Source: Chlorokybus atmophyticus
Taxonomy: Eukaryota > Streptophyta > Chlorokybophyceae > Chlorokybales > Chlorokybaceae
Length of the DNA: 64,000 bases
NCBI GenBank assembly: GCA_009103225.1
Contig: RHPI01002503.1
Span: 750,981-814,980, forward strand
Direction of reading: 5' to 3'
Shown: one piece after another, positions 1 to 12,220 of the stretch
Layout of the letters: each line of letters starts with the position of its first letter
How positions within the stretch are numbered: position 1 is the stretch's first letter
The notes under the pieces: generated by a model
Database searches by the model: none
Told to the model about the DNA's origin: nothing
What the model saw: only the letters and a program-made list of their open reading frames with translations
Program-made: the position numbers and the translations under genes

Positions 1-1937
1 GGAAACGCACGCGGGACGGTCGCTCTGAACCGCAGCGTGGAGAAGGGTCCTGCCGGAGGCGTCCGATGCATCCAACTGAGAGGGGGAGAGAGTCACAGGT
101 GAGAGAGTGTCACATCACTCACAACAACAGCAACATCATCGACAGCAACCAACCAACCCACATCAGCCCCGAGTTCCCCCATCCTCTTCACCACTCCCTC
201 CCACCCCCCGCTCGCCGCCACGTGCACGGCCGTCCTCCCCATCTCATCCCTCGCCTCCATCAGTCCCTCCTTCTCCCCGCCCGCGCCGACCGCGATCACG
301 AGGGCGTCGATCGCGCCGACCTGGCCCCCCGCCGCCGCAAAGTGGAGGGGGGAGAGGCCCGAGGAGTCGCGGAGGGAGGGGGAGGAGCCGCGGGAGAGGA
401 GGTAGGAGAGGAGGGGGAGGGAGCCCTGCAAAGAGAAGGGGTGGGTGGGTGGGTGGGTGTCTGTGCGTGTGTGCGTGTGTGTTGTGTGTTGTGTGCCAGC
501 ACGCAAGATTGTGCATGCTCGTGTGCACGCGCATGTGTATGTTTGCACGTGTAGGGACGGGCGCGTGAGTATGTGCACGCATGCGCGTGTCGGTATGCTT
601 GCATGCATGTGTGCGCATGCCAGCGTGCACATGCACATTCACGTGACCGTAACCAACACCCGCGCTCTTGTGGCTGTTCTTACTTGGTAGCAGGCCGTAT
701 GTAAGGCAGTGCGTCCTCCTTCCGCCGGCGCGTCCGCGTCCACGCCCGCCTCCTCCACAATCATCCGCGCACACTCCAACTGGGACCAAATTCATCAGCT
801 CACTCCTCAATCCCAACATGCATTACTGACACAAGTGGTATCATTCTCTGACCTGCGATTGCGCGCATGCAAGCTGCAGAGCGTCCGCGTCGAGCGCAGC
901 ACCCGCGCTGATAAGGAGGCGCAAGATGCCCTGTATGTGGGGTTGTTGTGTCAACAGTTTGTCAATACAAGTCTTGCTTGGTATCACAATACCTGTTGTG
1001 TGAGCATATGCACCAACATAACCACATGTAATTACCGTCTGGCCTCCGGCGATGGCGCCGGCGATGCCGGTCTGGGCGCTCACGCCGTTTTGCAGGAGAG
1101 TCTCCAAGCAAGGCTCCTGTGTGGTCGTGTGTATGTTTACGTATTGTGTGTGTATGTTGTGTCAAAGTTCACATCGCACGCTGCGTCTGCTTACGTGTCC
1201 ACCCATGCACGCGTAGTGCAACGGCGTGAAGCCCTCTGCGTCCTGATGCGCTGGCAACGCCCCGCACTGTCATTGTCACATTCCCATGTTGTTGTTGTTG
1301 TCATTTTCCATCAGTTTGTTGTTAACTTTGTATATGTGATGATCGCCTACCTGTAGGAGTGTTTGCAAGGCTTCAGCGGCACCGTTGTAGGCTGCAGCGA
1401 AGAGTGCGGTGCGTCCGTACTCGTCGGGAGCATCCATGTCCACCTGTTGGATGTGGTTGTTTTCCTTTTTCTTGTTGTTGTTGTTGGTGATGGTGGTGTT
1501 GGTGTTGTTGGCTTTTAGACGTGCTAACATGATGTTATGCCTGTACCATGTTGCTGACGTCCAGAATGGAGGTGACGTCATTGGCAGCTGCCAGCTCGTG
1601 AAGGGTCTGCGCGTGTGGCCAGAATACATTAACACGTGTAACAGACGCATTATGAAAAATGTGTGCGTACAATCTGTGTTTCTGAATGCAACTGTGTATA
1701 TATGTGCAGCGCGTGCACGCGTCTGCGTCTGTGTTCGTCTGTAAGTTTGATACATTGTTTGTTTGTGTGCGTATCGAAGTCTAGTTGTTGGGGTAGCTAT
1801 TCTGTGTTTTAATCGTGTATAGATATGTAACATGAACCGGACAACACTACCCCATACGTGCCACAAACACAGCTTAGATCACTGACCTGCGCAAGCGCCA
1901 TGGCCACATCTCCTCCACCGCTATCATCCGGCATCAT
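1..1937 (-). CDS. Ankyrin-repeat protein, 3' end cut by the window edge
   Basis: The gene runs leftward out of the window. Nine exons can be read: 1887-1937, 1547-1606, 1351-1443, 1195-1266, 1036-1116, 853-930, 684-779, 123-425 and 1-75 (incomplete). All eight introns have GT-AG borders and are phase 0. Ankyrin helices recur along the chain: DEYGRTALFAAAYNGAAEAL, GFTPLHYACMGGH, GRTALHTACYQ, SGLSPLHFAAAGGQVGAI, GRTAVHVAASGG and GRTLLHAAVQSD. Ankyrin repeats are protein-binding scaffolds, and nothing else in the visible part suggests an enzyme or membrane segment, so partner and role are unknown. The start is the ATG pair at 1932-1937: the same frame closes just upstream, and a CGG-rich stretch precedes it. 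Repeat identity is firm. The exact exon 1 and the missing C-terminus are the weak points. Confidence 0.85.
440..500. repeat. GT-rich simple repeat in an intron
   Basis: Runs of GGGT followed by GT/GTGTGC units lie inside the intron between the exons at 684-779 and 123-425 of the ankyrin gene. On the gene's strand this is an AC-rich stretch upstream of the acceptor. Confidence 0.8.
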
Positions 1938-2229
1938 GCCCTGCCTATCTCCTCACCACCCTCGCCAGGTCGGACGCGGCGGCGGCGGCGGCGATGGCGG
2001 CGGTGGTGGCCCTGCTTTGCTGCCACGTGGCAGATATGCAGGGTCACGGCATGAGCCTTCGTTCGTTTTCTGGCAACAGCATGACCGGTGGTCGAGGTCG
2101 AGCTCTGACCGGTGAACGCAGGGGGGAAGGGGTCGAGTTCAGCGCCATGGAGCCGGCGACGGACGGCCGCGCAAGAATAGCCCCGTTCTTCCCTTCGTGG
2201 GTCACGTGACGTCGTGGTCGAGTCAATCA
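1938..2229. promoter_or_regulatory. Probable promoter and 5' region of the ankyrin gene
   Basis: GC-rich DNA with a (CGG)n-like run near 1975-2005 lies directly upstream of the start codon. GC-rich triplet runs are also found beside the starts of UFM1, RIO1 and pescadillo in this window, which supports reading this as a promoter or 5' UTR. No core promoter element could be named. Confidence 0.4.
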
Positions 2230-3010
2230 TTGAGACCTAACGTTACCAGCTATGCATGCTTGATAGGCCTACTCCAAGTGCCTTAGTAATGAAAAACAAG
2301 ATTTGTTAACGGGATGTGCTGTTAGCATGAGGTTGTTGTTACGAAAGTCGCTTGCCTAAAATTGAGTTCAGTGCCGTTAATGGGCAACTCTTAAAAACAC
2401 AGATTGCATTTTACCGTAGCAAATTCAGTTTGTTGTCGTGAAATGCTTAGTGTGCGTAACAACTCAACGATTGATAAAATAACCTCCAGTCAAGATCAAC
2501 GTTTGCTTTTATTACACGCAATATATCGTAATAAAACCTATAAAAGTCCATGTTTGCATTATGTCATATGATATTGAATGCATTCTCAAAACATTTAAGA
2601 ATCCATTGTAATACAAATATATTTAATGTCAATTATCGTATCTCATCAAATACAAACCCTCCTCAATATATTGCTTCAAACTTGATATCAAATAGTGTAA
2701 GAAATGAGGGCTTCTTTTTGGGCAGATTCGGTATGTATAAAGTTCACTGTATTAAGTTTTATATAATCGATATAAAAAGAGTTATCTATGCGGATTTTAT
2801 TTCTGTTGTAATAAAAGTAAGCATATGCAATATGATATCATATGGCATGCAATATAATGTATACTTGGCACTATGGGGTGCACTTGTTATTGCAATGCAG
2901 TGTCAACTAGTGTTATCATAAATTAATTGCGTTTAGTTTCCAAATAGGTGTTACGTCGTTCACCTAGAAAGAGAACATAAAAAATAAAATAAAACATTAA
3001 ATTTTACACT
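2230..3010. other. AT-rich island without a recognised gene
   Basis: Composition shifts sharply to AT-rich here, then returns near 3010. The most open frame (2550-2921, + strand, 123 codons) has no recognisable motif and uses AT-rich codons unlike the neighbours. I saw no terminal inverted repeats or target-site duplication. It could be an inserted organellar fragment, a decayed transposon or a spacer. Confidence 0.5.
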
Positions 3011-3547
3011 ATGCGGAATGTATAAACGGCTGACGGTATCGAAGACAGGCAGACACAAACACTCGCAAGCAGTTGCAACGAAGGACATGTTGCAAGGCCA
3101 ACCTGCTCTGGCAAGGCTGCAAGGTTACAGAAGAGAGTGAACCAGCTGAGTAACTTGAGGTATAACAATCTTATTGCATACTGATGTGCATGCGTGCGTG
3201 CGTGCGTCCTTGAAACTGCAAGTGACGTATGCAACAAGTACGACACATGCGTGTGCACATATACACGCATGTGTCGTCTAGGGCATCTGATGTTAGCCTC
3301 GTGCATACTCCTACATGTATACACAACCCCTGCGGCAGGTGAATACCCTGGAACATGATGGTGCGAACTAACGGTGTAGGGGTCAGTGCGATGCGTAGTG
3401 TTATGAGCAGCCGGGTGGTATGAAATATTGGCCTGCTATTGCATGTGCGTGACATCTCTCATGCTACCAATGTAGCATACTATCTCTCATACACACAACT
3501 GGGTGCACAACACGAGAACTTGTATTTCCTTGTCAAGGAGCCGCACG

Positions 3548-4657
3548 GTGAATGAGATGCAGCAGCTAAGACAGAGACTCAAGGACGCCGCCGCAGCTGC
3601 AGTGCATATTTCTCTCTATTGAACGGCAACCAACACAGCAAGAGTTCACGACCACAGTTGCCCATGCCTACAGCCACATGCACACATGCATAGGGTATGA
3701 GTCATGCATGCACGCTACACTACACTGCAGACGAGGCAAAATGCAAAACTCCAGGCCGTTGAACTAGCTTAATGACAAGTGAGAGATAAAGACCATGTAC
3801 TGTCCACGTGTTACCTTTGCGTGTGAGTAAGAAACTCACAAGCGTGTGCTATCAGGACGACATCAATGAAGTCATGAGGCTGCAAAGGGAGCTGGCACGA
3901 GTGTAAGAAGAGCACATCATGTGAGGTGCATTGCGTAGGCGAGTTCTGTTTGTTGTTGGCAACCATGTCACATCAGCAAGGATGAAGACCAAAACAAACT
4001 CAGAAGTGCAATACGCTTATGCTCACTATTGTGGTAGAGGGCATGTTGAAGTTTGAGCTGATCCGGCTCCAGTTGCGGCTCAGCCGGATTGAGGCCGCAG
4101 GCGTGTCCGGCACATTGAAGTCCACATATCCATCATTGATTGCATCATCAACTGACCAACAACAGCAACACCAGCAGCAGTGGCAGGTGCAGTTGATGAC
4201 CGCCAGGGCGGCCAATTCCAACATCTGCAGCGGTGGGTCCGTCTCCTTAATGTACCTTTAAGCAGCGGCGACGCAGCCTCCATTGGCTCCTAAAATGACA
4301 CGAGCGGCCAAGCCCATGTTCAGCATGGGGCGCCTGCCGGCCTCACCCAGCCTTGCAAACTCCCGGCTTGGGTTGATATGTGCTGTAGTATATGCAGGGT
4401 ACACCATCTCATTGCCGTTTATGATAGCATCCGAAATGATACCTATGTGTTTCTCCACAACCGAACTGGTAACCAGCCGACTGTTGTCATGTGACTGAAG
4501 GTCTGGTCTAGATGCATGCACTGTCTTTGCCTATGCACTGGCAAGACAGAACCCTGCACAGCACAGTTTTGCAGTGACCAATACTGCTGTTGCATACGAA
4601 AGCCAAGATGGGTGTCAGTTCAGACTTCCCAAGGACATCGACTATGAAAGCCAATGA
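3548..4657 (+). CDS. Possible multi-exon gene, unrecognised (low confidence)
   Basis: Several short stretches on this strand look coding but were not joined into a verified model. One near 3550-3600 reads NEMQQLRQRLKDAAAAA. One at 3857-3901 is flanked by an AG acceptor and a GTGTAA donor and reads DDINEVMRLQRELAR. One from about 4028 reads GMLKFELIRLQLRLSRIEAA and continues into a Gln-rich tract. A hydrophobic segment lies near 4283-4468, and a tail ends in LPKDIDYESQ with a stop at 4655-4657. The first three suggest coiled coil and the later part a membrane span, so two unrelated genes or chance frames are possible. The opposite strand has an open frame at 4258-4521 that I could not exclude. 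It would converge on TIC22. Confidence 0.28.
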
Positions 4658-4717
4658 ACGTGCAACCACGTACGCCAAAATTGTGTGCAAGAAGCTAGCG
4701 TCTACGCGACAGCTGGT

Positions 4718-7029
4718 CTAGAATGGGTTCGCGGGCATCTTGGCCAACGCTTCCAGTTGGCCAGGTGGTATGAACACAACTTCACTCCACGACACGTTGC
4801 CACCAGACTGCTGCATGCAACCATGTGTTGGACTTGTTTCAAGCATTATGAATATGTTCAACTTAACACATGAGCACTCAGAACTCACCTCGACCATCTT
4901 CAACACATTTTCAAACACTCCAACCTGTGCGTGACCGCACTCGGTGTCAGCCCATGCGCCGCATCCAAGCAAGCAGAACCAGAGTTGAAGATGATGCAAA
5001 ATGTACCTCAATGTCATAAGCCGGTGCTGTGAAACCTTTCCTGCGCGGAGTTTTCCCATGTGCCGCCTCCAACGACTTCTCAAGATCCTCCTGCACATAT
5101 TTGTGCATCAAGGTCAAGCTTCCAAGGTGGAAGCCATGAATTCTAGTGCTATAGCTGTTGATATAAGGCATCATACGTGCGCTCATTCCAACAAACACTC
5201 TATATGCTGAGCTTTCTGGTCACTGTGCGTACCTTTGCAAAAAACACTGGCAGGTACCGCTGGTTGCCAACACGAATGCTGAGAGTTTTTGACTGCACAT
5301 CCCAGAAACAAGTTGTCAAATACATGTCTAACAGATGCTTACTGTATGTTGATCACTGTGCCACACAACTGTGATACCTGGAAAACAGGTACGCCGTCAA
5401 AAAATCTTGACTCTCTGCCCTTCTTCTTGTTTTCCTGCTTGCCAAAGTCAGTGCCAATGCCAGGACAGCAGTCTCAAGTTGCATTTCCCCAAGACCCACC
5501 TCCAGAGCATTCTTGACTTGCCGGGCTTCCGGCAAGAACCGGAAGGCAACACCAGGCACCTTGGGCAGTTGATAGACCTGCCACAAACATCACAACTCAC
5601 TGTTGCAGGTCGCAAAAATAACCATTGCTAAGCAAACTCATGCAGCTGTGCTTCCACCAAAAAGTACCTTGTCTAGGGAAACGGGCTCGACTCGTGCAGT
5701 GCGTCCCACTGAGGGGTCCTTAGCCTTCACCTGCACAGTGTATGCCAGCATGTGAGCCGTGCCGGGATCTCACCCAGTTTGTTGTATAGCTTTGGTTGCT
5801 GCCCTTCTGAATGCTCACCTCTTGAAGCAGCGCCTCCGCATCTGCCCTTGAGAAACAGAAGAAACCCAGCTGTGAAACGCAAGCACAAGTAAGTTTGATA
5901 CAACAACTGCTGTGCACCTGCAGCCATTGCGACATGCACAACAATGTGAAGTATGAAAGCATGGGAAGTGAGTTCATCGCACGAAACCGCCACTGACATG
6001 CGCTTGCAAGCCGTAAGTGCTCGTCTAATGAATGACGTTCATGCTTCCACTCTAACGATGACCGCATTTGTATCAACACCAACTGCATTACTGATGTTGT
6101 TGTTACTTGCAGCTACTACAGAGTGCGGCCATCTGACTGGAACAACACTGTAATTCTACTATACTCAACTATATTCAATTACAATGCAGGCTGTGTTGGT
6201 ACAAGATATGTGTTCATCCACAAATAGTACCTTGACGGTGTTGTCCATGGACGCCACCAGCAGAAACTCATTGGCTCCCGTCACCACCGCATAGACCGGA
6301 ACGCCCTCCAGTCGCGGACCAGCAATACCGGCAGGGGTTGCGCCAATCCGAGCGAAAGGAAGCCGCATTTTTCCGGCTGAAAGCGAGGCCAAAGAGGGGG
6401 TGACTGATGTCACTGAATTCTTGAAGAAGGATGCTGAACAGACAAATGGAGTGTGACAAGTCTGTTAGCTGTATGTACCATCTTGAAGCACAAAACAAAG
6501 CACTGTTCTGGTAGAGATATGTGAGAAACAATGGCAAGATTTTCCATGACGACTTGGTATGCGCACAACAGTGAAGTTGCTGTTTCGTCTCAGCATGCAG
6601 CTATGCGGCCTTGCGGTAGCTGCATGCTGAGCTGAAAGCGGCACCCCAACTTCAATGCAGAAAGTGCGCAGCATGTGTGCATGCGTGCTTGACTCATTGA
6701 CTACCTCATGCACAGAACGTGATGCATGGCAGCACAATGTACAACGAACCTGCTTTTGGTATGTGCTGCAGTGGGTTGCGTTGCTGCTGAACATCCCTTC
6801 CCGCAAAGAGCGAAGCTACTGACGCACGGACGGCAGCTTCTACGGACGCCCGCCGCTTATCTAGTTTCAGTGAGGCGCAAGCAAAGGGTGCTGCTGACAA
6901 CGATGACGGTGACGAAGCAGGCAGCAACGACAACAGCGACAAGCAGTTGGACACAGCAGCAGGCCCCTCCAGCAGCTGCTTGCGCCGCTGCTGCGACCCA
7001 AACAAGCTGAACGGAGCCGGTGGTTCCAT
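4718..7029 (-). CDS. TIC22: Tic22-family chloroplast protein import component
   Basis: Tic22 proteins sit in the chloroplast intermembrane space and chaperone preproteins between the TOC and TIC translocons. Ten exons give 327 residues: 6750-7029, 6231-6412, 5819-5869, 5668-5730, 5500-5577, 5378-5434, 5233-5292, 5007-5090, 4889-4924 and 4718-4810. Phases close throughout. Family landmarks appear in order: LEGVPVYAVV, LGFFCFSRADAEALL, RVEPVSLDKVYQLPKVPG, FRFLPEARQVKNALE, DGVPVFQSKTLSIRVGNQRY followed by LPVFF, then EDLEKSLEAA and WSEVVFIPPG near the C-terminus. The first ninety residues are rich in Ser, Ala, Leu and Arg and low in acidic residues, fitting a plastid-targeting leader. The start at 7027-7029 opens the leader. 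The family call is strong. I infer chloroplast location from the family and leader. Confidence 0.93.
6589..6631. repeat. Inverted repeat inside TIC22 intron 1
   Basis: Two perfect 15-bp arms (6589-6603 and 6617-6631) flank a 13-nt loop. The arms begin CTCAGCATGCAGCTA. The element lies within the first intron of TIC22 and would fold into a stable hairpin in the pre-mRNA. Function unknown. Confidence 0.75.
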
Positions 7030-7308
7030 GCCTAAAAACCTATTTCAAAGATGTCCCTGCTCCGTCACATGGAAGCCTTCTATACCACCGAGCGCACCTC
7101 CGCCGCCTCCTCCCCCGCCGCCGCCGACACCTGCCTGCGGCACTGCTTCCCTCTGCAGGAGCATATCACGACTATGCATCGACGGACGGTACATATCACC
7201 TCAGCAGCAAGCGAGACAAAATGGGGTCTTGTATTGTGCACATGTGACTTCAGAATGCTTATACCCAGGGCCGCCTGTGTGAGAGCTTTCCTTCACAGCT
7301 GCGTGCGC

Positions 7309-8709
7309 ATGCCTCGGTTGTCACCAGTGTCATCGTCATCTTCGTCCACGGCGGCGGCAGGGGGAGCCATGGCGTGGTTGAGGCGGGTATCGTCATGTCC
7401 GGAGGATGTGCCTGTGGAGCGTCTAGAGAGCAGCTCCGGCAGTAACGCCGGCGGCGCTATCATGTCCCCTCAGCCCGGGTGCACTGTGTCCAGGGTGGAG
7501 TCGTACAACTGCAGGATCGTCCCTGCTGATGAGAGCGGCAGCAGTGGGGCTGCACAGCGGCGGTGCGAACACCTCCGGCAGCTGATACAGAAGTGCCCTG
7601 GCCGGTAAGCGTTGATTGAAAAGGGTTTTCACTCTTCAAAGCGCATGCACAGTCTCCTGCCATGGGCACGATTGGACACGTTGTATGTATTTGTTGTTTT
7701 CGCAGAAGTCCTAGGTGAGTAGGCAAGTGTATGGATTGCTGTCCTTTTACTATGTACTTTTGCAATAGCAGTATATGGCTGTGTAGTGTGTTGCCGTGGA
7801 GAAGATTTTATTGGAGCACTTTTGCATGGTGCACAGCCATGCATGCACTTGGATATCCACTACGTCAGGCTGCATGCAAGTGCATGTAGGTCAAGTGGCA
7901 GTTTCGGTACTTGGCATGTAGCATGATGGTGGCCATCGTCACTGTCAACGAAGCTCTGTCATAGCTTTGCGTGCGCCAGACGTAACATGTCCATGTGCCT
8001 CGTAGTTGCAAGGCATAGATGCTCTTTGTATGCTTGCAGTGGAGTGCACTTGTATACAAACGTCCGTCGGAGTCAGGGTAACTGTTTTACTCTGGATTTG
8101 ACTCAAGTTCTGGAAACAAATATTGAGTGTCGTCAAGTCAGCAGCGCATGCTGCAGATACGATCATCGCAGCTGATGAACTTCACCTTGCCTGTGCCCAT
8201 GCAGGCCACCTGAGGTGATTGAAGAGTCCAGAGAGACGACAACAGCAGATCTGCCCAGCGGCTCTTCATCACCCTTCAGCATAGAAAGGTTTGTTGTTCA
8301 CACTCCCACCTCGCAACATACCCAACTCACAACACAGCCACATCAACAGACACTCATGCATGTGTGTCCGTGCAGTCCCGGCCAAGGCGGCGACTTCTTT
8401 GGTCACTTTCAGTTTGGTGATTCGGGTCTTTCAGGCGGGTTCGGTATCTCTGGTAAAGACCGCTCCGGCTCTGACCAAGTTTTGAACAAGTTCGAGCGCG
8501 ACGTTGGCTCTCTCGTGCACGACTTTGGCAGCCTTCACAGGGTCTTTTCTAAGGTACTGAAGGGTCTGGACAAGGAGTTTCCAGACCTGTTCGCGGAAGG
8601 AGGTCGCAACAACACGCCCGCGGGAGTGGAGAGCAGTAGTGGAGGTGACAAGCCGCGCGCGACTGATGCGAAGTATAAGGAGTTTGCTGGCAAGTTTGAG
8701 AACATCTAA
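7309..8709 (+). CDS. Unknown protein, three exons
   Basis: Three exons with matching phases (7309-7604, 8205-8288, 8376-8709) give 237 residues ending FAGKFENI. The N-terminal part is Ser/Gly-rich and probably disordered. It is followed by a basic stretch with CEHLRQLIQKCPGRPPEVIE, then a Gly/Phe-rich segment (GGDFFGHFQFGDSGLSGGF) and a helical C-terminal part (DQVLNKFERDVGSLVHDF, VFSKVLKGLDKEFPDLFA). I do not recognise the family. The frame is open further upstream to 7051, but that start would lie only about 20 bp from the divergent TIC22 start, so 7309 is preferred and remains uncertain. No signal peptide or membrane span is evident. Confidence 0.6.
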
Positions 8710-8810
8710 GAACATCTGAGGCGCGGCCAGCTGTTGGTGACTGAAGGCAGGTCAGTGCTTGCCAGACTGTGTACAGTATACAGTTGCAGTGAGCAGGCAA
8801 AGTGCTGTGC
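8704..8810. repeat. Diverged dispersed repeat, copy A
   Basis: The stretch starting ACATCTGAGGCGCGG closely resembles the one starting ACATCCGAGGCGCGG near 10999, then continues with patchy similarity for about 100 bp. Copy A begins at the stop codon of the 7309-8709 gene. Confidence 0.5.
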
Positions 8811-9434
8811 ACACGGATTATACCGCAAAGTACTATGCAGCAGTGTGCAGACATGCGTACAGAAGGGTTAAGGACTAATGCAGTATGCTAGTCGAGGTGT
8901 TGCAGTAATGCTCCGGTGTTGCGATGCGCTCTGCTGAGGTGCGTATGTCGAGCCAAGTGCACTTGTTTATGCCCCCACTTTCCGCCGCCGGTGCTGGAGA
9001 CTTGTGCGCGTGCAGTTGCCTACCATTTGGTACTCCAACCATTAAGCTTTATGTGCAAAACGTTACCAGCACTGATGCTCACAGCATGCTATTGAGTCAC
9101 ACTGCTGTCACACTCTCGTGCACTGAGAGGTATATCTCCACAGTGATGCGTGTCACACTCTCATGCATGCCACAAGCCTTGCATCCTATTTATTATACAG
9201 TAGTCAGTGCTGACAGCAGGACGCAGTGGCTGTTTGACACCATGCAGCAAGCCACAACGCAATGTTGCTTGAATTGCAGAATTCTAGTATGCGTCCTTGG
9301 TGCCTGGATGGATTGCCACTTCACCTTTGCATCTACCAAAGCGTACCTTGCAGCAATATTGAAGGATTGCAAGCAAGCACTGATGCGTGCACACGATCGG
9401 CGTATTACTTTTGTACAAGACATGTAGTTGCTAG

Positions 9435-10634
9435 TTACATGGCAAACAAGGTTGAGTTTGTCATCACTCTGGCGCATTCAACCCCAACGCGTGCTGTTGT
9501 TTCACTGTCGCTGTCGGTGGCGGTCTCCTGTTTGGTGCGCTCAAGAAGAGCGTTCTTGTTGCTCATGCATTGTAGGAGGATATCAATCAGGGTGTCTTGT
9601 CGGCACTTCCGCAGCTCTTCCCTCCTCAGCGCTAGCTCCCATGTTTCAATCTCTGTGCGCGAGAGGTGTTTTATCGCTGTTGACCGCACCCATGGCAGAT
9701 TGTACTCTGCCAGCACCGCCGCCCTCCCTGCCACGTCTGTAGACATGTCCATCTCCTGCAGAAGATAGTCCGTGCACCCATCGTACAGCACTTGCACATC
9801 ATACTTTCTAGCAAACTCCAACAGGGGGGGGCTTGCGCCTCATCCTGTGTGGAAAACAGTCTGGATTGCCTGCTTGCATGCACCAAAAGTAATGCTGCAT
9901 GACGCACATACATGCATCCCCACAGTGCTGCATGTGCGTAGACATCACTGCTTTTGTCCCCTGTGGCTTGACTGAAAGGCATGTCACCATACACATTGCA
10001 GATCGCCATCGCCAAGGCCTGGACTGTTGCTCACCATGCTTGTAATGTGGATTCTGCCGTTGGGTGCAAAGTGCTCAAGGACTTGCTGGACCACAACCGG
10101 GTTGTCAACGTCATCTACAGTCAACTCGCCTTCTTGCGTCGACAACAGCAAGGCTCTGAACACGCGGCTTGTAGCCCGTGATACGGCAACAGTGCGCGAT
10201 GACTACAGTGCGGTGCAACATTGTTGTGGGTGGGGGAGTGGGGGTTCATTTTGACTGTAAGGAACGTGCTGTGTGCATGTCTGCGAGCAACTTTGCCTTG
10301 CCAACTCAGTTGAATCTGTCTGTCACTACACATCGTGAGCAGGGCGACAGCATTGGTGTGTGCACGAAAGCAGCTTGGTTGCCCTGCTTGGTGTTTTGCG
10401 GGGGCGAACATGCATGCACAAGCACACTTGGTGCACACACTCAGTGACGCCGTGAGATGAAGGCTGCAATGAAAGAAACAACAACCATTGCAAGGTACCT
10501 TGCACAAGAAGGGTAAAGTCGGAATTCTCACGGCAGCCCACGTGAAACTCCTCGTCGTCCTCTTTTCTTTCTGTCTCCTCCTTGCCCTCCTTGCCCTCCT
10601 TTGCTTTGTCCTCCACCTTGGCCTCCGTCCTCAT
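9435..10634 (-). CDS. BTB/POZ-type protein (exon model incomplete)
   Basis: BTB domains mediate dimerisation and often recruit cullin-3 ubiquitin ligases. Readable exons are 10499-10634 (acidic/Lys-rich leader, then ENSDFTLLVQ, the classic first strand of a BTB fold), about 10035-10163 (RVFRALLLSTQEGELTVDD, matching the BTB motif before its variable loop), 9988-10018 and 9435-9838 (LLEFARKYDVQVLYDGCTDY and on, the C-terminal BTB helices plus a BACK-like helical tail). Stop at 9435-9437. The phase from the first exon does not meet the second, so at least one exon carrying the middle of the domain is missing from my model, probably between 10260 and 10440. Acceptor choice at 9838 is also tentative, next to an 8-C run. 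The family call rests on motif spacing. Confidence 0.65.
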
Positions 10635-12220
10635 CCTCTTGGCGGAGTTGAGAAAGAACAAGCACACATTGTTGGGCTGCAGGAGAAGGCACCGCTTTTC
10701 TGTGCCTAGTAGTGAGGTACCTGGGGTGGTCCAGGTAGTATGTGCCTGTGCACACGTATAAGCAGTGCTTGCCTTACGGACTGATGCCTGCCTGCCTGAG
10801 CTTTGATGAGCCACAAAAGACAGTCAGAACACTCTCAGCTATACATGACAGCTATCGTTGGTCGCAGTTGTGCCAGGGTGGTGTAAGAGTGCTGAAGTGC
10901 TGACAGATACCAATGTCAGCACGCTCTTGCATCACAACGCAGATACTAATGTGCTGTGGTATGTGGCTGGTGTCATGAGAGGCTTAGATCAACTTGAGGA
11001 CATCCGAGGCGCGGACAGCTGTTGATGACTCGAGGCAGAGTGATAACTGCCAGTTGTGTGCGCGATGCTGTAGTTGTAAGCAGCAGTGCTGTGTTCGAGC
11101 AGTGCTGACTTTGTAGGTCAAAAGGGTTCGGCAGGAGTGTATAGGGTATGTGAATTGCTGTTTGGCACACGCATAGATATGCAACATGTACACCAACAAT
11201 ACTACTATTGGTGTACAAGGTTGTACACGATCACTACCGGGCTAACAACTATCACATTATGACACTATCATGTTCGGGGTGCTCAGCTCAGTGTACAGTT
11301 GTGTTAGCATATACGTGCATGCACGCTGTGTTGCTTCAAGCTACCACATTACAGTGTTACAACCACATGCATGTTGCAGCATTGAGGTGCGTGTTACCTG
11401 CTGTATGCAGTGCATTGCTCTCTTATGCATGTTCGCATTTGCACCTCGCATACCCTGTACATACACTCTCACTTCACACGCAATGCGTTGACGGATGTCC
11501 TGAGAGGGGTCTCATGCAAAAGTGCTCGCTGGTGGTGAGATGTGCTGTAGAGGTGAGGTGCTATGTCGTGGTCACAGCCATGTTGTGGGGCACATAACGT
11601 TTGATACACAGGCGCTGGTGCTGCAGGTTATGCGCTTTTGACAGCTGGGATACATACATGCACAGAAAGCAAGAATATGGGTAGGTGTACACAGCCACGG
11701 ACCAACTGGTGCTCGGACTGACTGTCAGCTGATGACGACAAAGTATTGTTGGAACTGTCATGCTCATAGCGCATGTGTAGTAGTGGTGCTGTCATGCTTG
11801 CAGTGCGTTATGAAATGCAACCCAACAGTTCAAGCCATGCACATTTGTATAAAGTACATAAAGAACGCAATGCAGTTCTGTGCCATGCATAACAATGTCT
11901 GAGTATACCTACGGCAGGCCAAAGTAAGCTACACGACTGGTCACGTCGCATGGTACCATGCAACGTTTATATGCTGTCTACTACAGCTGCTACTCCTGCT
12001 TGTCCTATCATTCCTATGCAGCTTGTCATCATTCTACGAAGCAACAACTTCTGACATATCGCCAATCACCATGACTGTGGCTTTAGACTACCCACCTGTT
12101 ACCACTATATGCGGCAATGACTAGGAAATGGCTGATCAAACTGCATGCCTTCAGCTGCAATGTAGTATTAGCGTGACATAACTGTCCCTGTACAGACACC
12201 TCGCCCGGTCACACGAAGCT
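10635..12220. other. Intergenic; one repeat copy, no gene seen
   Basis: No open frame here shows domain-like sequence or sensible splice partners. The part near 12200 probably includes the 3' UTR of the acyltransferase gene. Copy B of the dispersed repeat lies at about 10990-11095. Confidence 0.5.
10990..11095. repeat. Diverged dispersed repeat, copy B
   Basis: Second copy of the element at 8704-8810. The best-conserved block is about 39 bp around GAGGCGCGGACAGCTGTTG with only a few mismatches. Both copies are on the + strand. Confidence 0.5.

Noticed and set aside
4258-4521. Opposite-strand frame with NGNEMVYPAYTTAHINPSRE
   Set aside because: Considered as an extra C-terminal exon of TIC22, but TIC22 closes with the family-typical FIPPG exon and stop at 4718.
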